Shown here one piece after another: positions 11,072 through 22,261 of a stretch of 36,688 nucleotides of DNA; the first letter of the stretch is position 1; the number at the start of each line of letters is the position of its first letter. The notes below the pieces were generated by a model. The model did not search any database and was not told where the DNA came from. It was given only the letters and a program-made list of their open reading frames with translations. The stretch spans positions 1 through 36,688 of the forward strand of contig MU853210.1 of NCBI GenBank assembly GCA_033085395.1. Reading direction: 5' to 3'. Origin of the DNA: Xanthoparmelia taractica. Taxonomy: Eukaryota > Ascomycota > Lecanoromycetes > Lecanorales > Parmeliaceae. The position numbers and the translations under genes were made by a program.

Positions 11072-13218
11072 GATGATGAGCAGTGGAGAAGGAGATGCAA
11101 AGATAACCTCGGAATTCGTAGGACTTGAGACATCCACGTTCGCTGAAATGTGTAACGATGACTACGAAAAAAATTGAAAGAGCTACCTGTCTAAGGTAGC
11201 AGTACGGATACACACGGTTGTTATGACTTGTAAAGGGGGATGCGGTTGGAGAAGTCTGCGACCGCTTGGTTCTGAAAAAAAGAACTGCTACGCGAACTCT
11301 TGGTTCGATATAACAAGCGCTCACCGCAATCGAGAAAGACAATCGGCGAACGGCCAAGGTACGGCGATGCAGATTTGCAAAGCGATTTGAAATAACCCAA
11401 ACTCTTCAGACGATACGACCCGCGTGTCGGTGTAGCTAGACATGCACCACACGGAGAACATGTCCACATTCGACCTGAAAGGTTCTAGCTACTAATTAGT
11501 GAGAGTCTGAATGCGGAACTATCAATCCGATAGCAAAGGCACATGGTTGTTGATAAAAGTCATGGCTCATCCGACGCTTATGAAATTTAAGTCAGTTCCT
11601 CATTCCCATTCGCGGCAGAGTATCGAGATTAATAACCTTCTTTGAGTCAGACTAAGTAGAAGACCCAAGTTTTGACCATGTTCCTTAAGTGCGGTTATGG
11701 AACCTCCGCGCGAGTAGAATGAAGCGATCACCATCGAAGCTGATCCAGAGTACGAGTCTGGACCACAAGCGTTAAGTGACATTGTAGATCAACGTACAAT
11801 CTTTCGAGAAGTCGTTGTAACCAGGAATGTAATATCGGCCATTTACTCAAGTGGCCTCAATCATGCTTAATGATGGGACGAGGAGATTTTGAATCAATTG
11901 AATCTTGTTGTGAAAACGTTGAGCTCGTAAGGCTGCCATGCCTTTCATTGCGACCTGGACTTACAAGGACGAGAGACCGGTTTGATGGAAGACTGAAGTT
12001 GAGGTCTGATGGTGATGACCCAAAAAGAGTCTTTGTAACGATTCGATGTGATGGTATGTACTGCTGTGACGATGAATGTAAGCCACCAAGACAAAAAAGA
12101 CCCTCCAAGGTCTTGAGTAAGAAGACCACGGCTCTGATTGCCAACAGCAGCTGCAGCATCAAGTTCAAACACCGACGTCGAGTTGAACAATACCCACAGA
12201 GATAAAAGCAGGGTGCAGGGTGATGGTGAGGGAACGATACTCATATTGTCGTCTGCGAGTTAGAGCAAGGTAACAGCTCTTATCTGCATGACTATTAAAA
12301 CACCAAGCAAGAGCCATATGTATGAGCCAGACATCCCTCGTGCATGCAACAGAACGCACGCACTTGTAAGCCGAGGAATCCCACAAGAGAGTTGTGCCGC
12401 GGCAAGTTGAGTTCCTTATGGGGAGGTAAGGAACAAGAGCTCTTTCCGAATAAGGCAAAGGTGGCGTGTTTGGACGCTCAGGAGAATACCTGACATATGA
12501 GCAGGAATCGTCGACAAGATAAGCCACATTGTAGTTACAAGGCGAAGCCATACATGACCAAACTCCCCTCTAGAATCCTGTAGCTGGTGATGCGATACAG
12601 GAAATGATAGCGGAGACCACGAACAGGCCCTCTACGATACGGGTAGGCCAGGAGGTTGGTACGATCCAAGAAGGGACCGTTACAAACTTGAGTTGAAAAT
12701 ACGGTACAAGAAAACGTGAGCTCTTGAGAGGGGAATTGAGAATAAGAGAAGTTTGAGAAGAAGCCAAGAGAATTTCACGGCCTCCATCCGGAGAGAAATT
12801 GAGTGATCTGCGTTGGTTGTGAATACGTGCATTCATTCATTTTCACAAAGTCAAAAGCCATTCACACTTGTGAGACTGAGCCAATCTTCCACAGTACTCG
12901 GCAAATCAATCCAATGGTATGGATACGCACCTCTTTAACTGCGGCCTCCTTGCCTCTCAATAGCGCCTTGTCCAGATATGAATAGGTGCCTCTAAGAGTT
13001 GAGATGATCTATCGATACAAGTGGTTGACTAGATCTTGACCTGGAGAGACTGAGGTCTTTGGTTAGACCATAAGCGTTGTTGCTGATCTAGTGGATAGTT
13101 AAGGCTTGAAACGGAGAGCCTCTACTGTGAGAGAATGTCTCTAAATGGACGCCAAGACCTCAGAACCAATCCGTCCATTTATACCGCAAGCTTTTGACTA
13201 GACTGACTTCGGCACGTG
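11072..13218. other. Gene-poor region with short minus-strand frames
   Basis: No convincing gene. Three minus frames have true ATGs. The one at 12244-11945 (99 codons) starts with a hydrophobic, signal-like segment (CTLLLSLWVLF). The ones at 12551-12165 and 12836-12570 have no recognisable content, though the latter ends in a hydrophobic stretch. They could be pieces of a spliced lineage-specific membrane or secreted protein, or chance. The part next to 13218 is the 3' side of the HET gene. Confidence 0.35.
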
Positions 13219-15837
13219 TCAGACAATCAACATTTCCCTGACTGTCCACCCCGGATGGCTGTCATCTATCCATTCATAGACTCCTTTCCATTGCCACTCC
13301 TCACGTACTTCACGCTTAGGATCATTAGAATCAGTGCTTGAGTTTTCAGGCTCAGCGCAAACGCAGATTGCAACTAGAATGGTGAAGTCCTCTCCACGGG
13401 CAAAATTGCCCAAATATGGATCCGTACCTCCCCGTGTGAGAGGCCTAATGATTCTGACTTTGGTGTTTGGGGTGGAAGATAATGCCTTCATTGTATGACA
13501 GGCGTTGGTATAATCGGGACGCTCAAAGATCTTCGAGCACGTGTCGTATTCCTCCTCAGCGAAAGGGATATCAACATCTCGATCGGTCCATGTTGGCATC
13601 ATCTCTTCGACGCATATATCACAAAGTTCAGAGATATATTTCCTGTCCAGGTCATGCACCAGCCACTTACTCTGAAGTCCTTGGGTTGTGATACGGGCAC
13701 AATAGCTTCCGCGGCCATCATATGACGGATAGCGTACGTTGTAGACCTGCATCTCTCCTTCCTCATCCAATTGTACCTCTCGGCGCTGTGGGCGAATATA
13801 GGGAGTCACAGGGGCCCATCCGTAGCCAGGAATCCCACTCACACGTGGAGCGCTGGACATGAGAAATGCAGTGTCGACCTGCTCATTAGATTGCCAGAGC
13901 TGTAGAGCACTGTCAGGAGGTTTGAGGTTGCCCAGCAAGCCCCATATCGTAATCTCATCATTCTTTCTTGATGCGTGTCGTTGACTGAGAAGGTGGCCAG
14001 CTACTTCGACTGGTTTTGCGGAGTCTGGATCGGCTGAAGGTAGAAGATGTTGTGCGCTTCCTAGCAGAACGGCCAAGTCAACAGCGCCTACCTCGTGGAT
14101 CGTTTGTAAGAGATCGATCAACCGGACTGTGTGGTCCCCAGCACATAGAATATTGATAGACTTGTTTTGGTTTCCGCGGATGGCTTCTAGCATCGTCCAT
14201 GCTCTTACACCCCAATCACAGACGAGTAAGATTGAGAGTAAAATCTCGAGGTCTTTTACTGAGTCCACCGACACCGTTTTCGATTGCAAGTCCATGTCGC
14301 TGATCAAAGTGACTTTGCTGTCCCGGAATATGTCATTGATCGTCATGATGGCTTCTTTACGCAGCTCCTTATCACTGGGTATACAGCTGGAGTCGATCCA
14401 ATAGGAGTCGCAATCGAAAGACTTGGCAAGATGGCAATATCGTTCGTGAAGACAGACATTGATGCCTTCTTCTGGCCTGCCACCCTGGCCATGGCTCCAT
14501 ACGTGGGAAATAGCCATGGTGTTTGACGACGCCCTACAGTAGCTGAGGTCCTTATCATCTTCGTTGATTCTAACCGCTCGAGGGCTCTTGGACTGCCTAT
14601 AGGAGACTTCACTCCATTGGATTCTTGCGCAGCTTCCATCACAGGTGGTAGCATGTAGAGACTGTGACTTTGCCTCTACATTCGTAAACCTTTGGCAGCT
14701 TTCGGGCAAATTGCCTTTGCATGCTAAATTGGACCCTTTGATACAGCGCCCCTCTTGGCGCTGGAAATGATTGTCAAACAGATAGATCATATGACGAAAA
14801 TCAAGTCCGAGTGATGTCCTATTTGTCCTGAGAAGCTCAAACGCCCAGTTACAAAGGTATTGGGTACCCTCGCCGCGATAGTCTTCTGCGTCGAGGTCGT
14901 TGAGCCGGCGCAGACCCCTGACCGCGAGTAGCGAACTCCACGTCGACGAGGAGCCATGCCACAGTTGAACGCCAATCACATAGTAGAAGTAGAGCATAAC
15001 AGAGCGCTGCCATGCCGACCAGAGGAAGGCTGCTAAGACGCTTAAATTCAGCCCATGATTGTCGGTATCATGTGGGAAAAGCACTGCCTTCAGCGCTTGA
15101 ACTGATGGGCTGGGATCCTCAAAGAGCACTTTATACCCGAGTCTTGCAGCATCAACCAAGCCATCATACTCTTCGATAAACTCCCCGAGTACGCTGATAT
15201 AGTGCCAAAAGCTTCGCGCAAAATCAAGGTTCGGCAGATGTCCCAAGTCAGCTACCTTCAGGAGGAGAACGCAATTGTTTGTATCGATGAAGGATGTTAC
15301 GAATAGGTTGTCCCACGCAATATCTTGCATATCTGCGATGAGCTGCATGAAAGATTCTGAATCATCGTGACGGGGCAGTCGAAACTTGGAACGCGCCTCT
15401 GGGACTAGATATTTCTCCGCCCACCGTCCGTCTTTGAATCCATCCCAGATAGTGCCAGGTTTTGTAAGGAGCCCAGAGTTAGTGAACGGTAATGGGAAAA
15501 GCTTCTGGGGCACCTCTGGGAAACGAGACAGTAGACATTGTGCCTTATGGGTAAGGCTTTCGTTACTCGTGGTGGTCCTCGGAGATACCAAGCCTGGTCG
15601 TCGCTCGAGAGCTTCAGGCAGTAACTGCGAGAAATGGGCGTCCAGTTGCTGCAGGTGTTCTGAAGGATGTTCCACTGCAAGAAGCAATTGAGTGAAGAGA
15701 CGTTTGAGCTGCGACGACTTTTCGTCTTCTTCAAGTCCATCAAATGCACACTTAATGTTCAGATGCTCGAGGTTATCGATGCATGTATATATGCTTTCAA
15801 AGGAATATTGCTGACGGGGACCATTTGATTGCTCCAT
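13219..15837 (-). CDS. HET-domain protein (heterokaryon incompatibility family)
   Basis: A single-exon frame of 872 residues starts at the ATG at 15837. The HET domain covers about residues 439-551. It shows AISHVWSHGQGG (442-453), YWIDSSCIP (479-487), a conserved Ile-Asn-x-Ile-Phe helix (500-504) and the closing W-x-x-RAWT-x-x-E block (542-551). The ~435-residue N-terminal part is helical-looking with no named domain I can assign and includes a Cys-rich stretch just before the HET domain. The C-terminal ~300 residues are the variable part usual in this family. HET proteins trigger programmed cell death when incompatible hyphae fuse, often after activation by an NLR or other partner. The frame is intact, so this copy may be functional. 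It diverges from the neighbouring transporter gene. Confidence 0.9.
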   Translation of the reverse strand: MEQSNGPRQQYSFESIYTCIDNLEHLNIKCAFDGLEEDEKSSQLKRLFTQLLLAVEHPSEHLQQLDAHFSQLLPEALERRPGLVSPRTTTSNESLTHKAQCLLSRFPEVPQKLFPLPFTNSGLLTKPGTIWDGFKDGRWAEKYLVPEARSKFRLPRHDDSESFMQLIADMQDIAWDNLFVTSFIDTNNCVLLLKVADLGHLPNLDFARSFWHYISVLGEFIEEYDGLVDAARLGYKVLFEDPSPSVQALKAVLFPHDTDNHGLNLSVLAAFLWSAWQRSVMLYFYYVIGVQLWHGSSSTWSSLLAVRGLRRLNDLDAEDYRGEGTQYLCNWAFELLRTNRTSLGLDFRHMIYLFDNHFQRQEGRCIKGSNLACKGNLPESCQRFTNVEAKSQSLHATTCDGSCARIQWSEVSYRQSKSPRAVRINEDDKDLSYCRASSNTMAISHVWSHGQGGRPEEGINVCLHERYCHLAKSFDCDSYWIDSSCIPSDKELRKEAIMTINDIFRDSKVTLISDMDLQSKTVSVDSVKDLEILLSILLVCDWGVRAWTMLEAIRGNQNKSINILCAGDHTVRLIDLLQTIHEVGAVDLAVLLGSAQHLLPSADPDSAKPVEVAGHLLSQRHASRKNDEITIWGLLGNLKPPDSALQLWQSNEQVDTAFLMSSAPRVSGIPGYGWAPVTPYIRPQRREVQLDEEGEMQVYNVRYPSYDGRGSYCARITTQGLQSKWLVHDLDRKYISELCDICVEEMMPTWTDRDVDIPFAEEEYDTCSKIFERPDYTNACHTMKALSSTPNTKVRIIRPLTRGGTDPYLGNFARGEDFTILVAICVCAEPENSSTDSNDPKREVREEWQWKGVYEWIDDSHPGWTVREMLIV

Positions 15838-15914
15838 TATCCATGGGTGGCCTCTCGCTCCAATGGAAGGTAAGGAAGCTTAAACGGCAGCTACAACTTA
15901 ATCCAGTCTAGCTT

Positions 15915-15939
15915 CCCCGCCATTGCATGAGTGCCCCGC
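15915..15939. promoter_or_regulatory. Two CreA/Mig1 consensus sites in a divergent promoter
   Basis: CCCCGC occurs at 15915-15920 and 15934-15939. Both match the reverse complement of the CreA/Mig1 site SYGGRG. They lie 102-126 bp upstream of the Jen1-like transporter start in the 203-bp gap shared with the HET gene. Carbon-catabolite repression of JEN-type transporters is well known. That these sites act is inference. Confidence 0.4.
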
Positions 15940-16040
15940 AGCTGACCGTTAGAAGTACATAAAGTAAAGCAGCAGCTTACTTGACTTTCTTTACCTCCTC
16001 CACCTCTTGGGGCCTTCCATTCTTCTTACCCGTCTTCAGA

Positions 16041-17657
16041 ATGGAGTACGACAAGCCACGGGATGAGTCGCGCGACTCTGATCCTCCCTTCGAAACAGCA
16101 AAACGACAAAAAATGTCCGCCGGGAGATATATCGCTACGCGCGTGTCCACCTTGAAGCCGCCAATGAAAAAGGCCCCGAATCCCTTCAAGCTTGTTGCTA
16201 TGCTCAATCTCCAACAATGGTTGTTTTTCCTTGTCGGCTTTTTCGCCTGGACCTGGGATGCCTTCGACTTCTTCACAGTCTCTCTTACCGTGCCAGAACT
16301 CGCAGAGCAGTTCGATAAAAAGAACACCCAGATCACCTGGGGCATCACGCTAGTGCTGATGTTCCGATCAGTGGGTAGTATCTTATTTGGTATGATTTAG
16401 TTCTCTGATCATCAGAGCGTTGAGCTAACATTTGACACAGGGATCGCTGCGGATAGGTACGGCCGCAAATGGCCCTTCGTGGTGAACAACATCCTATTCA
16501 TCGTCCTCGAGCTCGGCACAGGCTTCTGCCAGACCTACAAACAATTTCTCGCATGCCGCGCCCTCTTTGGTATTGCAATGGGAGGGCTCTACGGCAATGC
16601 AGCAGCCACTGCTCTCGAAGACTGTCCAGAAGCGGCTCGAGGTCTGATATCTGGCATGTTGCAACAAGGCTATGCGTTCGGATATCTTCTCGCCACAGCC
16701 TTCGCTCGTGGTCTAGTCAATACGACGTCTCACGGCTGGCGCCCTTTGTACTGGTTTGGAGCCTGCCCTCCAGTCCTGATAATCATCTTCCGTCTATGCC
16801 TACCAGAGACCAGAGCGTTCAGAGACCGAGTCGCTGTCCGCCAAGCCAGCGGCAATCTCACCAGTACCTTCCTCGCCGAAGGCCGGGTTGCGCTCAAAAA
16901 GCACTGGATCCTCTTATCCTACCTTGTCCTCCTAATGGCTGGCTTCAACTTCATGTCCCACGGCTCCCAGGACCTTTACCCTCTAATGTTGCAAAATCAA
17001 TTCAAATTCTCCCCGGACGCGGTCACCGTAACCCAAGTCGTCGCCAATCTAGGCGCCATGACAGGTGGCACAGTCATTGGCTACTCCTCCCAAATTTTTG
17101 GCCGCCGTTTCAGCATCATCTTCATTTCCATAATTGGCGGCGCTTTGCTCTACCCATATACGTTCACTAGCAGCCATAAAATCATGGCCGCAGCTTTCTT
17201 TGAACAATTCTGCGTGCAAGGCGCTTGGGGCGTCATTCCAATCCATCTCATGGAGCTGTCCCCCGGCTCCTTCCGTACTTTCGTCGTGGGCACATCCTAT
17301 CAGCTTGGCAATCTTGTCTCGTCCGCGTCATCAACCATAGAAAGCACAATCGGCGAACGATTCCCACTTTCGCCCATAGTCAGCGCCAAGGGTGTTATGA
17401 CGAAGCGATACAACTACGGGAAAGTCATTTGCATCTTCATGGGCTGTGTGTTCGCCTATGTAATCATCCTGACGCTCGCCGGACCCGAGAAATTGGGTCA
17501 CAAATTCGGTGTCGCGCATGACTCGGATTTGTACGATGCAGCCGGTGATGATGCTGTGGCGGCTGTGGTGCGTAGGGAGGAAGCTAGGGGCCATGGTGCA
17601 GATGAGTATACGGAGAAGGAGAAAGCCGCACCTTTGCAGAAAGAGGTTCTGGCGTAA
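16041..17657 (+). CDS. MFS monocarboxylate/H+ symporter, Jen1-like
   Basis: Two exons, 16041-16389 and 16441-17657, flank a 51-bp intron (GTATGA..ACACAG). The product is 521 residues, the usual length. About 12 membrane segments are visible, the first around LQQWLFFLVGFFAWTWDAFD. MFS motif A appears as GIAADRYGRK near residue 117. The JEN family signature NxxSHxSQDxxxT is present as NFMSHGSQDLYPL, with N286, S289, H290, Q293 and D294 kept and the final Thr replaced by Leu298. The tail is hydrophilic and charged. Family members take up lactate, pyruvate, acetate or other short carboxylates with protons at the plasma membrane and are glucose-repressed. The exact substrate cannot be read from sequence. 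Confidence 0.92.
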
Positions 17658-18573
17658 TAGGTGCTGTCTTTGCAGGCGACGCGATCTATTCCCGATGATG
17701 TACGGTCCATTTTAACGTCTATCTGCCACTTATTAGTCAATCTCTATTATTTGATTGGATATATAGACTGAATATATAGTCATTGTGAACCTGGACTCCT
17801 AAGATTGCGATGTCTAATGATCTGTTGCGGTGATAAAAGACGTAGTATACCGATGCGACTCGAAAGCCTGAAGCACGCCCGAGAAGCACCTAGCAGCAGA
17901 ACACGCTAGTTGAAGCAAAGTTTCAATACTGTTTCTTTACACCGCTTACGAGTAGTAGCAAGGTTCTTTGTGCTCGTCGTTCGCAAAATCAAGGATGATG
18001 ACGTGCATATCATGTTCAAGTGTAACCAGTTCTCGAACGTGCTGTCACAGGCCTTCTGGAATCTAACATCATGCGTTAAATTTACAAGTACCGGCTCGAG
18101 CTATGAGACGTCGGGATGAGAATAGAAAGCCTCTTCTTTGAGAGGAAAAGTGCGTGGGCTGTTATCGCTGCATTTAATCCAAAAGGAAATCCTTAGATTG
18201 CAGCGTATCAGTCGCTACATCATGCGGAGTACCGTGCATAACCGAGGTAGGATATATGTCTAGCACTGATTGGTGTGATGACATGCAGGGCCCGCGTTCA
18301 GCCTGATTCGTCCTCTATCAGCCTCAGCTCTCAGCCTCGTCTCGATGATATCCTTATTTCGACGACACTCGCTCGACTTGTACCTGACATTATGTCAACT
18401 GAACCTCGAATATATATATTAGAAGGCCCGCTGCGATATCTGAAGGGACCGGCTTTGATCCTTGGTGCACTAGTCTCAGCTTGCTTCCCAGGACTTGGCA
18501 GTAAGGACTTGAAGTAAAAAGACCGTCTGCAGCGCCTCGCTTCTCCTGTTCAACCGACGATAGAATCTCCGGA
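17658..18573. other. Intergenic region
   Basis: This is about 0.9 kb between two plus-strand genes. It contains AT-rich stretches and no credible coding frame. The right-hand part is presumably promoter and 5' UTR of the Helo-like gene. Confidence 0.6.
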
Positions 18574-20853
18574 ATGGACGGCGTTTCCAGTGCATTTGCA
18601 GTGGTTTCGCTCGCCATACAACTCGTGGAGACGGGCGAAAAGATCAGTAAGTTCTTAACGAGTGTGCAAGATGCGCCCAGTGAGGTCACCAAATTAGGTC
18701 AAATCTTGGACCAACTCAACAGCACCTTGAAGCAAGTCCGCTATCTTCTTGAGCAACAGTATCTGGTTCTACGCCTACCTGGATCGCCTGTGTTTATCAC
18801 AAATGCGTTGGAAAACTGCGAGAGAAGGATCAAGACTCTTGAAGATGTCATCCACAAGGCTAAAAGAGCAATGGACCATCCAAACCGCGTGCATAGGTCG
18901 TGGGCTGCTATGAAATTCGTCCCGAAGAAAGAGATAATTCGAGAGATGCAAGTTCAGCTCCGCGATGCCGAGGCTGGATTGCAGACGGCTATGCTGAGTA
19001 ACTCATGGCAGTTGCAGTATGTTTTGCAAGCTAGAAACCATCGGGTTTCTACTGATCATCGAACAGAATGCATTCCATCAGTATCTCAAGCTCTGGTGCT
19101 TTATAAGCTACAAATATAGAGCAATCATCACTTGCACAAGCTGCCAACTCTGTATCGCAATACGAGAGTGTGCAAATACCAATTTCCAATCACAGGGATA
19201 TCTGTCGTATTACTACTAAAGAGACAAACAGCGTCTATTATCACGGTTTCTTCGGAAGGGTCGATATCCTATTCAAGTCAATTTCACTAAGCCCATCAAA
19301 AAACCGCGCACCTGAGAAAAGAGCCGCATCTGAAGAGAAGACTCTCAGAATAACGCCAACCTTTTTGCGTAAGACCTTCGAGCTACGATTTCTGAACTCT
19401 TTCGGCCAAATCCCGAGGACGTTGAACACGTATCCCATCCTGGCATATGGAGCCCCAATTTTTGACTTATGTAAGCAAGGTGATATACCAGGCCTGCAGG
19501 TTGCGCTGAGTAACGGTACCGTCTCTCCATTTGTATTGGACGAATATGGTTGGACTTTACTGCATGTGAGTTCGCTGCTAGCTTAGTAGAATGCACGAAT
19601 TCTTCCTGACTGAAGTTCAGTACGCGGCGCTTGGACGACGTGCAGATGTGTGTGCTTTATTACTCCAGCTCGGCGTAGATCCGAACCATGAGGATCTATA
19701 CGGCCGGTAAGTAGCAAACAGATACATCCGTGAAGACCATCTCAACACATCTAAACTATGCATCTAGCAAAGCGATGATCTGGGTAGACTTACCATTCGT
19801 TGAAGGCAGAGAGAGGTTGTTAGATACCCTAAGGCTTCTGGTGCAATCTCAAAATTGCATCTCTTCACGGGACGTATATCTGTTCTGGATGCGCTTCCAT
19901 GGGTCGGTGGAAACTGCAGAGTACATGTTCTCACAAGACCTGATCCAAACCAGGTCCGACATTTCTGATGGCGAGGACGTCTTCCCCATTCTAGCTACAG
20001 CATTGCGAGCATTCGGCGAAGGCTTTTCGCAATGGGACAGGTTCCTTCGGCTTCTCCTTCGTAAAAACTCAAGTCTCCATTCGCCAGTGCCAAGAAAATC
20101 GGGAATCCAAGAATTGAATAACTTTCTCAGCCATTACCCGTGCAAAGCGTTAGAATTTGGGACTCCACTTGACGAGCTATTCCTGGAGACTGATACACCA
20201 TCTGAAGGAGAGGCGATTGCAAATCGCTGGTTGCAGATTCTATCGAGCGACGGATATGATGTAGTAGCCTATCTCAAGGAAGAGTTTGCGTTACATGTGC
20301 AACAGATGCAATTGACTATTCCTTCTGAGTGTAGGTGATCTGGCACATATTTCTTCAATGAAACATAGCAAGAAGGCTTGCGAGACTTAAATTAGGCACA
20401 CTCCACCATCTTGCTTCGAATCTATTCAATGGCTCAAGATCGTTTTGAAGGAGAATTACTGATTCTCAGTTACCTTTTACAGGTCATATAAGATATAAAA
20501 CTCCGCGCAGGCTACTATTCCACTGGGGCAGCAACCCTTCCGTCTCCTGGGATTGGTGGATTGATCCCAACTCTTCCATCTATCTCGTACAGGAAGAATT
20601 CAAACACATGGATATTCTACGTTGCTATTTTACACGCTCGTGGAATGGATGGGAAACCTCGTGGCCCTTGTGGTGTCCGGGGCGGTCTCCATACTTTGTT
20701 GTCTGCGACGATGACAGCTTTCGGGAGTGGCAGCTGCTCAATGAGCGTGTCCAAAAACGTGCCAACAGGCGTCTGGAGAAGAAATCGAAGAAAGCGGCCC
20801 GTGCTCAAGGACTGAAGGAGCGGGACCGAATGCCTGGTGCTTGGCCTATCTGA
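18574..20853 (+). CDS. Helo-like N-domain / ankyrin protein, possibly interrupted
   Basis: The N-terminus (MDGVSSAFAVVSLAIQLVE) and following helices match the fungal Helo-like N-terminal domain found on STAND/NLR proteins, about residues 1-140. Later exons encode ankyrin-type repeats (DEYGWTLLH joined to YAALGRRADVCALLLQLG). The basic C-terminus includes WDWWIDP and KRANRRLEKKSKKAARAQ. My exons are 18574-19016, 19067-19565, 19621-19706, 19768-20330 and 20483-20853. Phases agree, but with the 19017-19066 intron a TAA at 19104-19106 is left in frame. A 39-nt mini-intron (19081-19119) or a weaker 18998-19119 intron would remove it. The last junction has an alternative (donor 20336, acceptor just before 20511) in the same frame. 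Relatives act in incompatibility or NLR-like signalling; the role here is inferred. Confidence 0.7.
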
Positions 20854-22261
20854 TCAATTCCTAAACTGGCAAGAAACAATCGCTGTGGACGTTGCGCCTG
20901 CTCTCTGTGTCCTATGTAAGATGCAGACTAGGTCTTCTACAGCAGATGTGTCAAGGATTCTTTTGGCGTTGTGGATAAGGGCTTCAATCATTGGCTTTGA
21001 GCATCTGGCTTTCAGATTTTTAGATATGGACATCAAAGAGTAGGATTTCTTACGCAAGGGAGATCGGAATTGGTACTGGAACAATACAGCGTCAGGGTGG
21101 GAGCAAAATTACTAGTCTCGATCCAGAAATTGACGGTTTCTATTGCTATTGGACAAATGGTCTCAAGCTACCTTATATTCCTATGTCTATATCAAATTGT
21201 TTCCTAAACAACATACTCCAATTCCGCGTTGACAAAGTACGTCCCTCCTTGTTAAATGCTCATTACACCAACATCTATTGCCTCCAAGATGCCCTTGACC
21301 ACCAAAACAAGCACCGCCACAAGCAATAGTGCCAGTAGTTTCCTCTAGTTGGGCCAATCATTGCACCTGGCATCGAAGAACCCTAGTGGGTATACCTCCT
21401 CCGACTTGTGCACTTGGCCATCTGTATCGACACCAGTCGACGTATCTCCGAGACTTTGGATGTGGTTCTGCGGCGTTCACGATCCAAGTCCGTCAACACA
21501 GAAAGAAAAGAGGGGGATCGTTGTTGTCGGATAGTCTCGGGGCCCCGGCTGCAGCCGGCTTGGGGTAGCTGTTATCGAATGCTGAGAGCAGAAGATGGGA
21601 GTTAATTGTCTGACCGGGTTCAAGGGCCTTGTCGATGAAGGCGGAGCTACGCAGTTACTTATTTGCTCCAAGCAGGACGTAGAAATAGTTGGGATTCTCT
21701 CAAAGGTGTTGAGCAGTAGTCAGTAGAAGATACCAACCGTATTGGCGACTGGGTAGTCAGTCACAAGGCGCTGGGTGATTTTGGGACAGTGCATATATAC
21801 GCTGGGAGTCGACTGATACGTTTTCGAACGACCCAGCCGCTGCTGCTCTGGGAGTGGTGCCAGCACGCCCCCCTTCCACTCTGGCTACGAATGCCTCGTC
21901 TAGGAGGATCTCTTGGCGTGCCTCTATCTATCAACCTTGCACAAAGAGGATATCAACCACCCATCGTGCGTGCGCGGGCGCCATGCATCCCATGAAAGAG
22001 GAGGTCAAAGAACGGGGCATCGATCTTGAATAGGCGATGATGTAGGGGTACCTCTACACATGAAGTCTGTTGAAGAAGGCCAAGTTGGCTTTGCATGGCC
22101 AAGCGTCGAATGGATGACTAGGTATATGTAGCAGTTCCGCCCGACTGTTGGAACCTCTTCGATACACGGGTGGTCGAGCGAAACACATCGAAAGCTCACT
22201 TAGTACGGATATACATGCCCACCTCTATGAATGCCGATCCAATACAACACAAAACCCTCAA
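20854..22261. other. Intergenic region, 1.4 kb
   Basis: It separates the 3' end of the Helo-like/ankyrin gene from the 3' end of the convergent acyltransferase gene. Short frames occur on both strands without recognisable content. I see no RNA gene or ordered repeat. Confidence 0.5.

Noticed and set aside
16469..17170. 233-codon plus-strand frame inside the transporter
   Set aside because: It is out of frame with a clear 12-segment transporter and reads as Arg/Ser/Pro-rich noise.
19095..19119. In-phase 24-25 nt intron that would skip the TAA at 19104
   Set aside because: It is too short for spliceosomal removal; the 39-nt alternative is already at the limit.
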